This document shows, piece by piece, positions 55,872 to 64,000 of a DNA stretch of 64,000 bases. The DNA comes from Ascochyta rabiei (taxonomy: Eukaryota; Ascomycota; Dothideomycetes; Pleosporales; Didymellaceae), in the NCBI RefSeq assembly GCF_004011695.2, contig NC_082409.1:124001-188000 (forward strand), read 5' to 3'. How positions within the stretch are numbered: position 1 is the first letter of the stretch; every line of letters begins with the position of its first letter. The translations under genes and the position numbers were made by a program. Under the pieces are notes generated by a model. It was not told where the DNA came from. It ran no database searches and worked only from the letters and a program-made list of their open reading frames with translations.

Positions 55872-58692
55872 ATGGTACCACACCTTTGTGAACTTCTTCG
55901 TCCTGGAGGGCTGTCCAGATTTCTGCTCGCGGCAATCATTTTGTGCTCGTCTTTGATACATCCTATCCTGTGTTCTCGCACCGAGGACAACTCTCATCGA
56001 TCTCAAACAGAATCCTGGAAGGTATCGGATGGATCTGGTGTCGTGAACCATGTCACTAAGATGGCACGAGCGATAGCTGTGGTATGTCTACCGTAACGTC
56101 AGCACTAGTTTCTAGGAAAACCTCCAAGTATACTAAGCTAGGCGGAACTTAAGAGCATTCAGGCTGCACGCATCTGCACGACTGCTCTACGCCATGAGAT
56201 CAGGCTGATCGTCTCCACAGACCCCAAACAACTCTTCAGTTGCGGGCTTCACTTACTCCGGTTGTTATTCTGATGCGGACTCCTCAAGCCTTGGACTGCT
56301 GAGCACCACTCTTCAAAACCTGTTGAATGGCCCCTCTTACACATCGGCAACCGGTATGACTTGGGCTGCATGCGCGTCATACTGCACCGGCTACCAATAT
56401 GCTGGTATCAAGGCCGGCTCTACTTGTAGATGCGGCAATTCGTTTGCTTTATCTCCAAACCTCAACGCCGATATTCTTTGCCAAACACCGTGTACAGGAA
56501 ACGGGCTTCAATCGTGCGGCGCAAGTAACCGGTCAACGGTCTTCCGAAGCTCGAGCTATGGTAGCACCCCATCGGTATCCTCAGCAGAGCCAGTGTTATC
56601 CTGGTTGGCAGTATCACCACCCTCGTCGACGCTTACACGGATTTTGCCAACATTGGCGCTGACAACTTCTTCAGCCACGCGCGCACCAGCATCCTCAATT
56701 CTCGCCTCAACTTTGCCTTTGTTTGCAATAGCACAGGTGCCTTCTGTAAACCAGGTAGTGCCTGCTGCAGCCACTTCCGTGTCCTCAGGAGCAGCACTCT
56801 CACTCGTCCCCGCCTCTTCGATTCCACCAGCTGTACCTATACTGGCCCTGACGATGATTGGAGAACCATTGGCCTTCCTTCCTTCGTCATCAACATCTTC
56901 GGCTGTGCCTCTACCGCCATCCACATTAGTCGGGGCTGCTCTTGGTATTACCGTTCCAGGTTCGTTGGCAACGACATCTGGACAACCCTTGGCTGCCACA
57001 TTGGTCGGACCTGCCCTTGCTTTTACTGCCACAGCTCTACTTGATCCTATCCTTAAACAAACTTCGACGACACGGCCACTGGTTCCGTCATTGGCACCCG
57101 TCCTGTCACTACTGGCGCCTGTTTCATCCACAACCACATCAGTTCAGACATCTGCCTCAGTAGCCATTGTCCTGCCTAGTCAATCGGCTATAGTACCACC
57201 ACAAGTACAGATACCTCAACCCATATTACCTTTCGTTCCGTCTCTGGTATTGCAATCACCCACAGCGGCAGGAGTTGCACCGTTGAACGTGCCTGTGATA
57301 GCAAGTTCAACAAGCATACAGCTTGCGGCAACATCTCAGACACTTTCTACTCCGCTCGTCCCACTTGCGCCTCTGCTGTCCGCCCTCTTCCCACCCATCC
57401 CTACTTTGATTCAAACTCCACCTGTACTTGTTGTGCCTACGCTGCCTTTGATTCCGAGCTCACCTGTTCCACTCGTCACCCTACCAACCTCTCTGGTACC
57501 TATATTACCTACTACTCTGGCAACACTGGTATCTTCATCTTCACTTGGGGTGCTGCCTGTAGCAACCCCAGTCAATGAGCCATTCCAAATTTTCAACTTT
57601 CTGGGCGATGCAGCAGCGGCACCACCCGTTGGTATACCGTCTTTGGCAGCGATCTTGCCTCCAGTGAAGCCAGCCCCGGTCGGTTTGAGTCAACCTTCTT
57701 TAGCACTACCGCCAGGCCTCTTACCTACGCCGGTGCCGCCACTACCGTCTCTTGTTGCTACAACAGCGAATGCACCAGCTCTTGAGTTGCCATCGCTGGA
57801 TTCGCCAATCGAGGCTGGAACGCCTTGGTGGGTGGTGACTCAGTTTCTGGAGCCGCATGGTCTCCCTGGTCCCACGATTCTAGCGCCTCCGCCTCCACTG
57901 CCGACGCTTCAGCCCTCTCCATTCATCGTCGAGCCGCAGAATGCGTTTGGAGCTTTCAGTTTTGATGAGCCCACGACCCAGTCTACAGTACCAGCAATCG
58001 TCGATGAGCCACAGAACGCATTTGACGCTTTCAGTTTCGACGAGCCCACCGTGCCTGATGTGGCAAGCAATCTCGATGCTATTCCGAGCCAGACTACAGC
58101 ACCAGCAATCGTCGACGAGCCACAGAACGCATTTGGCGCTTTCAGTTTCGACGAGCCCACCGTGCCTGATGCGGCAAGCAATCTCGATGCTATTCCGAGC
58201 CAGACTACAGCACCAGCAATCGTCGACGAGCCACAGAACGCATTTGGCGCTTTCAGTTTCGACGAGCCCACCGTGCCTGATGCGGCAAGCAATCTCGATG
58301 CTATTCCGAGCCAGACTACAGCACCAGCAATCGTCGACGAGCCACAGAACGCATTTGGCGCTTTCAGTTTCGACGAGCCCCCCGTGTCTGGTGTGGTAAG
58401 CGATGCGAACCCTGCTCCGATCGATTTTACAGCATCAGCGATCATCGAGTCCGGCACAGTGGTCGACAAAGTCTTCTTTTGGACATTTTACTCGACTGGA
58501 CTCGTCCAAGTGGACGGGAACTTTTTGTCTCCCTTCACCGGCCCCTTGCAAGGGCTTCTGCCGGACGGTACGCGTATTGGGCTGGACAGTGCTGGACTGT
58601 ATATTGGGTCAGAGCATCGAGTTCCCTATCCAGCAGAGTACTCGTCAATCATCGCAGGACAGGCGCTTCCTTCCCCGCAGTTGTTTCTTTAG
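55872..58692 (+). CDS. WSC-domain protein with Pro/Thr/Ser-rich stalk and tandem repeats
   Basis: Proposed exons are 55872-56081 and 56221-58692 (210 + 2472 nt, 893 residues). Donor GTATGT and acceptor CTCCACAG (branch GCTGAT) are canonical. Exon 1 carries a hydrophobic leader FLLAAIILCSSLIHPILC. The WSC domain (about residues 80-176) has its cysteines in order: YSGCYSD, WAACASYC, CRCGNSF, CQTPCTGNGLQSCG. WSC domains bind carbohydrate and occur in cell-wall sensors and secreted enzymes. A long Pro/Val/Ser/Thr-rich region follows, then five copies of EPQNAF-x-AFSFDEP (about 640-790), then a C-terminal domain (FFWTFYSTGLVQVDG, PDGTRIGLD). No C-terminal transmembrane helix was seen, so it may be secreted. 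The 5' exon is the weakest part. Confidence 0.65.
57931..58380 (+). repeat. Coding tandem repeats (111-bp unit)
   Basis: Five copies of a core encoding EPQNAF-AFSFDEP occur (starting near 57931, 58006, 58117, 58228 and 58339). The last three intervals are exact 111-bp (37-codon) periods with near identity; the first spacing is shorter and degenerate. The array keeps the reading frame. Confidence 0.92.
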
Positions 58693-59372
58693 GATTTGTG
58701 CGTTTTGCGAGATAGGGGTGACGGCTTCTTGATTATGAGGGTCGTGGAGTTGACTTGTGGGCGTGGTTTTGAAACGCTGTTGCATCGCTGGGTTTGGGTT
58801 CGTGTGCGATGTATTACTTACATGACGGGCTAACCCATTCCAACCCACTGCTGTAGCTCAATTTCAATGACACATGTGCCTCACACGTCGCATCAAGCGT
58901 GCCCATTCTAACGTTTCAAGCTCGTGTTGCTTGTCGCAGACTTTGTTCATTGTGAGCCACACTGGTGCTTTCGAATGCTTCTCGGGGATTGCGATGGTAT
59001 CTCTGCATGCACCACGTGGAATTTTTTCGTTCCAGACAAGTGTGCTTGTATCACTGCCTGTCCAGCGAAGAATTGAGTCGATTGACCATGGTGCTTTGGA
59101 TCGTGCGGCGTTGATGCCGTGATCACGTGACCGACGCAGCGGCGGTGGAGTAAACAGAAGCGAGCAGCGCTTGGACGCGATGACGGCCGGCCAAACAAAC
59201 TTGGCGAACGCGATAGCTTGTAGGCTTGTAGTCCCAGCCTCCCACCACACCCACCCCACCACAAGCCCGCGCGGCGCATTCTCCTCGAATTCGTCTTCAC
59301 ACCTTCACCATCGCGTAAGCTCACCATTGCGTAAGCACACCATCGCGCAAGCACGTGCAAAGACGACGCGCA
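58693..59372. other. Intergenic, start of GC-rich block
   Basis: No gene recognised. It contains a short direct repeat around 59305-59355 (caccatcgcgcaagc-like) just before the next ATG. Confidence 0.4.
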
Positions 59373-60438
59373 ATGGCAGACATGACGGATCGCGACGAGG
59401 CCACAGTGCTCCCGGCGCGGGGACCACGACGGTCGCGCCTTCCTGGATTCCTGCGCGTGCCTATCCTGGTGGTGCTGAGCCTGGGCATCAACACGCTGCT
59501 GTGGCAGACGGCGGCCAACTTCCTCCCGCCCGAGCTCGGTTACGTCAGCAAGGTCCCCCGCGACGACGACGTGTACAGCGTGTACAGCCCGGTCGCGCGC
59601 CTCGCCACCAGGGTGCTGACCCTCTACGCCACCTGGGCGGTCGGCTATGACTGTGAGCGCTGCCTGTCTACTCGCACTCGAACCGAGGCCGTGGGAGCTA
59701 ACGCGCGCAGTCTACGATGTCTCGATGCTGACCCTGCTGACCAACACGCCCTACGCGTACCTCCTCGCGACCTACTACCAGATCTCCACCCTCACCGTCG
59801 CCGCGCACATGAACATCGAGGTCCTCTCCATCGCCATCCCCACGTACCTCCTGCGCCCCAAGTCTCCGGCTCACCGCGCCGGCGTGCCCCTGCGCAACCG
59901 CTTCCTGATCAACAGCGTGCAGGTCCAGCTCTCCAACGCCCTCCTCGCCGTCTGCGTCTACGTCGTCGTCATCTGGGGCGGGCTGAAGACTGGCTGGATG
60001 AACTACTTCCTCATCACCTTCTTCGACATCCCCACGCTCGAGGCCGCGCATCTCGAGACGCCCGTCAGCATCGCAGCCAAGATCTTCACCGCAGGCTTCG
60101 CCGCCAGGGGCTTCCTCCTCAACCCCTCCATCGCCGCCCAGGTCCACTCTGGCCAGGCGACGCCCGTGGCCAACTTCGACGCGAGCACGGCTGATCTGCA
60201 CGCCACCCTGAAGCACAACTTCTGGTACTTTGGACGCCGTACCCGCACTCTGATCCAGCAGACGTGGATCCTGAGCTTCTTCCTGGTCGCCAACACCGTG
60301 CAGCGCTGCATGACGCTCAACGGCGCCGAGTTCAACGGCGCTGCGGGCTACGCTGGTATCTGGGCCGTTGCCAACGTCATCATCGCCGCGTGGTATGCGT
60401 GGGTCGGCGACACCAGCACGGACTACATTGTCAACTAG
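59373..60438 (+). CDS. Conserved-type polytopic membrane protein, function unknown
   Basis: Exons 59373-59652 and 59711-60438 (280 + 728 nt = 335 residues); intron of 58 nt (GTGAGC...GCGCAG). About six hydrophobic segments are visible: LRVPILVVLSLGINTLLW, LTLYATWAVGYDFYDVSM across the junction, TLLTNTPYAYLLATYYQI, ALLAVCVYVVVIWGGL, TWILSFFLVANTVQ and IWAVANVIIAAWYAWV. No catalytic motif or transporter signature was recognised. Strong GC bias at third positions and the clean frame support an expressed gene. Confidence 0.8.
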
Positions 60439-60891
60439 ACGAGGTCAATTGGCCAAAAGAAGACGCAACACTCAACTCTGGACACCGAGGGCGCCACACA
60501 GGGAATGGAGCGACGAGAAGAAGTAGATTGGCGGTGGTGGGTACAGTATAGTTGTCAGGCGTTTGCACTGCATTGAGCGGCGCTGAGCTGGATGCGCCAG
60601 CTCACATCGCATCGCCGAGGGCTCAGGCGCACATGTAGGACTAGGTAGATACCATTTCCTTGTATATTGTTTCGTAGTTCAATTTCGTTTCGACACCTAT
60701 GCGCTGTTTCCATCTCGGTCCACCACCCACCGTGCCTCGGTCCCAAATCCCCCGACCAAGCTCCAGCAAGCTACCCCACCACCCCTCGCCCCACGACTCA
60801 ACTTAACCTGCTGCCCGGACCTCTTCACGGCACCACTCCCTCAATTGCACTCCCTCCAATTCCCCTCGCCTACAGATATAATTCGCACGCC
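60439..60891. other. Intergenic, mutarotase promoter region
   Basis: About 450 bases between the membrane-protein stop and the mutarotase ATG. The last 150 are C-rich with few purines, typical of a fungal leader. Confidence 0.4.
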
Positions 60892-61425
60892 ATGTCCACC
60901 TCAGCCTCCTCCAACCAAGGCCCTCGCCGCGTAGGCCAGTGGCTGTACCTGCGGCCCGAGAGCATCGAAGAATACAAAAAGTGCCACGCAGCCGTATGGC
61001 CCGAGGTGCTGAAGCAGATCCAAGATTCCAACGTGCGAGATTGTACGTGCTGCAATCCTCCCATCCCTTCCCTCACACCACCCTTGCCACCACCCTGACC
61101 ACCACCACCACCACCACCACCAACACCGCCACCCCCTCTCTTTTTTTTTTCCCCTCCCACGACGCACGACACAACCCAGCCCTCTAACGCACCTCGAGAC
61201 TCGATATTCCTCTCCCTCTCCCCGCGCCCAACGCTCTTCGCGAGCTTCAAGTACGTCGGTCACGCGTTCGACGAGGATATGGCGCGCATGGCAGCCAACC
61301 CCAAGGTGCAGGAGTGGTGGGCCATGACGGACGGCATGCAGGAGTCGCCTGTGCAGGGGGCGGTGGGGAGCAAGGAGGGGCCTGGGTGGTGGGGGCAGAC
61401 GGAGGAGGTGTTTTATGTGGAGTAG
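60892..61425 (+). CDS. L-rhamnose mutarotase (DUF718/RhaM family)
   Basis: Exons 60892-61042 and 61199-61425 (151 + 227 nt = 125 residues) with a 156-nt intron (GTACGT...CTCGAG, branch CTAAC). The protein shows RPESIEEYKKCHAAVWPEVLKQ (given here as RPESIEEYKKCHAAVWP), then DYSIFLS across the junction, TLFASFKYVG, and VQEWWAMTDGMQESP. This pattern, including the conserved YKxxHxxVWPEV with its catalytic His and the C-terminal WW-x-MTD, is typical of L-rhamnose mutarotases of about 105-125 residues, which interconvert the alpha and beta anomers of L-rhamnose for catabolism. The intron contains a (CCA)n and a T10 tract. The convergent transporter ends 86 bp away. Confidence 0.88.
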
Positions 61426-61511
61426 TGAAGTGGAGTGGAGTGGTGGTTGAAGGGCATTTGTTTGGGGTATGAACTTGCGTCTGCGTTGATGTGGTGTGTA
61501 TGTGCATCTGT

Positions 61512-63125
61512 CTACACCAAATACCTGTATCCCTTGATCAAGCGCTGGCCCTCCTCGACAGTCACGCCCTCCATCTGCGCCGTGTGCTCGGCGACGTCTC
61601 CGCGCGTCTCCCACGCGTCCTCACCCGCATCGATCTTCTTGTTCAGGTGGATGAGGATAACCCTAAACACGTAGCAGCCTACAATTGTCACGCCGAACAT
61701 GGCCGTCACAATGCCGTAGCTGCCCCTGTAGCCGTTGTCTGGCAGGTTCCACACGTAGGAGCCTGCGATGTTGCCGAGCTGGGAAAACGCGTTGACCATG
61801 GCGATGGCGACGGCGCGCTTGGCCGGGGGGCGGGGGAACGAGGACGAGATCCACGAGTAGAAGACGATGAACCCCGCGTAGGCTGAGGCTTGCAGGAAGA
61901 GGGCTACGTAGCGCCCTGCCGTGTTGAGTGTGGACATGGAGATGATGAAACCGATCAGCCCGCCGAAGATCGGGCCCACGATGTGCCAAAAGCGCTCTTG
62001 TGTGCGGTCGGCGTGCCAGGCATTGATTAGGGAGACGACGCAGGCGAATGCCCATGGGGGTGCGGACATGAGCAGTGTCGTGATGTAGCCGAAGCCGAGC
62101 GTCTTTGTCAAAGCTACACTGGGTTAGCTGGACTCATAATAGACCCATTACAGAGGACGAACTTGGGAAATATGAATTGAAAGATAAGCCGACAACGTAG
62201 GCGGTGAAGGTCAGCATCAAGACGTAGATCTTAGTGTCCTTGACGGCCATGATCAGGCCAGCGTAGACGGATTCCTCGGCGCTATCCTCATCTGCCTCGC
62301 CAACGTCTTCAGTCATACGGAGGACGGCGACGGCGCGCTCCTCCTCAGTAAAACCACGCGTGTTGTGGGGAAGATCAGGGAGGATGAACAGGGCGGCGAA
62401 AGCGATGGCCATTGTGGCGGCACCTTCGATCCAGTACAGCCATCTCCAGGCAGGGTGGCCGAGAGTACCATCCATGTTCGACAAGACGGCAGCACCGACG
62501 AGCGAAGAGAAGGCGTTGGAGATGAGGTTGCCGCAGAAGAGGATGGCGTTGCGGAGAGTGAGTTCGCGGCGCGTGTACCACTTGGACAGAATCAGGAGGG
62601 CACCGGGCAGGAAAGCAGCCTCGACGAAACCGATGAAGAAGCGGATGGCGACCATGCCGGCGAAGTTGGTCACGTTTCCAGAGAGGGTCGAGATCATGCC
62701 CCAGACGAGCATGACAACACCGATGTAGATGGACGGACGGGGGATGATGTTGATGATCATGTTTGACGGAATTTGCATCACTGGGGCGTGGTTAGTGATG
62801 ATCTGTGTACGGCGTAGGATTGCGACTCACAGATGTAGCCGACGTACAGAATGGACAAACACGTCGCATACTGCGTGTTGTTGATGTTGAGGTCCTCCTG
62901 CAGACCGCCAAGACGCGCAGCGGCGATGTTGTTGCGGTCGAGGTAGTTCATGATGTAGATCATGACGAACAGCGAACATCGCGCGTCCAGCTTGCGCTTC
63001 AGCTTCTTCTCGACCTGCGCCCTCCTCTCCGGCGTCATGTTGGCGGCGAGGCCACCGTGGGCCGACTTGGGCGCGACCTCGTGGCCCTGGGTCGCCGTCT
63101 CGATGTCTTTCGTCATGTCGGCCAT
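61512..63125 (-). CDS. MFS transporter, anion:cation symporter (Dal5/allantoate permease-like)
   Basis: Three exons (62831-63125, 62163-62780, 61512-62113; 295 + 618 + 602 = 1,515 nt) encode 504 residues. The start is the ATG at 63125 because the longer frame begins with GTG. Introns are 50 nt and 49 nt. Landmarks of the ACS family are present: NYLDRNNIAAARLGGLQ, YVGYILMQIPSN across junction 1, IRFFIGFVEAAFLPGALLILSKWY, a long central loop (GFTEEERAVAVLRMTEDVGEADEDS), YFPTLTKTLGFGYITTLLMSAP across junction 2, and a C-terminal half with SWISSSFPRPPAKRAVAIAM. Twelve hydrophobic segments are expected. Family members carry organic anions, vitamins or allantoate. Pairing with the mutarotase suggests, but does not prove, sugar or sugar-acid uptake. 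Confidence 0.9.
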
Positions 63126-64000
63126 TGTCAGAGCACCCACAACAAAATCAGTGCGATCGACTTCGAAGCGTCAAATCGTGTCTTCCAGCACGTGGGGATC
63201 AACCGGCTCTTATAGATATTCTTGCACGGCTGCACCTCTCCGTGGCCATCTGCCGACCCCAGTGTCTGTTTTGCGGGACCTCCATATTGTTACCACACCT
63301 ACCCCACGCCTCCAGTTCACGGTTACATCACGCGTGTCGCGCTGAGTTGAATTTTCGCAAGGCCTGACAGCCAAGCACGGCGTGGCCTATGAAACACGGC
63401 GTCCGTTTCCTGATTCGGTATACTGCACAATGCGGGGAACTCGAGCGTCAACGGCGCCGCCGATCCCCTGGAAGACCTGAATAAGATCTACTTGGCGCCT
63501 GGTCTGTAATTCGCAGCATTGTCATCTCGACATTGCTGTTGAGAGTGTGCGTGAGTTGTGGGGGTCGTGCGGCCGGCTGTTGTTGGTGCGCGGCCCGTTG
63601 TCGTTCGTCCAGTTAGCGTCATCTCTCCAGCTGCCATGCAATGCGCTGACAGCTCACACGACACAACCTCGAACTCAACGCTAGCGTATCTCTTCACGAC
63701 TAGTTGAGCCGCACGCAGGAAATGCTGCTACTGCCACGGCTGAAGGTCGGATGAGCGATTCGAGCAGTAGAGATCCGGCGTTCCGTGAAGTCTGATTTGC
63801 CACTTTCGACGCTACTCCCTATGCTCTTACCGCCTTGTGTGGGGTTACATCAACGATCAATCCTTTGCACTTGAGGCTCTGCTAGAGGGCCCCACACTGT
63901 CGGATGGCGAGGCACGGTGCATGGCGCCATGGGGTCTCCAGTCTCCGACATCACGCGGCGTTTGCGGGTTCGGCCCTGTGGCAGTCGCCGACCGCCTACA
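63126..64000. other. Promoter of the MFS gene and right window end
   Basis: No gene recognised. A 69-codon minus-strand frame at 63488-63697 is Thr-rich and unsupported. Confidence 0.4.

Noticed and set aside
56556..57137. 193-codon minus-strand frame
   Set aside because: Shadow of the Pro/Thr/Ser-rich region of the WSC protein.
57909..58469. 186-codon minus-strand frame over the WSC-gene repeats
   Set aside because: Antisense shadow created by the repeated codon pattern of the real plus-strand gene.
59355..60194. 279-codon plus-strand frame
   Set aside because: Its 5' part is the true exon 1, but past 59652 it runs through the intron and the wrong frame (Arg/His/Pro-rich).
60901..61614. 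237-codon minus-strand frame
   Set aside because: Trp/Gly-rich product of a CCA repeat read antisense to the mutarotase gene.
1..64000. CRISPR arrays, tRNA and rRNA genes
   Set aside because: Looked for regular direct repeats with unique spacers and for tRNA-like GGTTCGAATCC boxes in a cloverleaf context; none convincing. The regular arrays seen are tandem repeats or exon-intron units.

Overview
The window reads as the nuclear genome of a filamentous ascomycete (Pezizomycotina; a Dothideomycete is my guess, not shown by the sequence). Genes have one or two short introns (about 34-200 nt) with GTRAGT-like donors and CTAAC/CTRAT branch sites. Secreted and secondary-metabolism-type families are present (PAF-acetylhydrolase-like hydrolase, O-methyltransferase, P450, PTH11-like receptor, G1 peptidase, WSC protein). 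Several blocks are full of TpA and poor in CpA, with TGG/CAG codons turned to TAG, the signature of repeat-induced point mutation (RIP).

Layout. 1-8.5 kb is a RIP-degraded transposon graveyard on the minus strand: retroelement gag/protease relics, a nested Tc1/mariner element with matched inverted repeats, a Fot1/Pogo transposase fragment and several tandem repeats. 8.5-23.7 kb is gene-poor: a secreted alpha/beta hydrolase, a BTB protein broken by an in-frame UGA, a Cys-rich protein, and an unusual array of seven phase-0 mini-exons (22.42-23.11 kb) downstream of a degenerate repeat array. 23.7-35.1 kb holds an O-methyltransferase, a PTH11-like membrane protein gene split by a 5,275-bp Ty1/copia element with 160-bp LTRs and a 5-bp target duplication, and a P450. 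This may be the remains of a small secondary-metabolite locus. 35.6-44.2 kb has a secreted CBM-like protein, a G1 glutamic peptidase, a con-10/KGG small protein and, most strikingly, a homologue of the 2-oxoglutarate-dependent ethylene-forming enzyme with a mitochondrial-type leader. 45.99-47.85 kb is a complete but RIP-killed Fot1/Pogo element with 71-bp terminal inverted repeats. 49-58.7 kb has an NmrA-like protein, a coiled-coil hypothetical protein and a WSC protein carrying 111-bp coding repeats. 59.3-63.1 kb is compact and GC-rich: a polytopic membrane protein, an L-rhamnose mutarotase and a convergent MFS transporter.

Intron/exon structures were inferred by hand from splice motifs, frame and family conservation. 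Where exon lengths sum to a whole number of codons I say so. Long stretches without a recognisable gene are listed as such.
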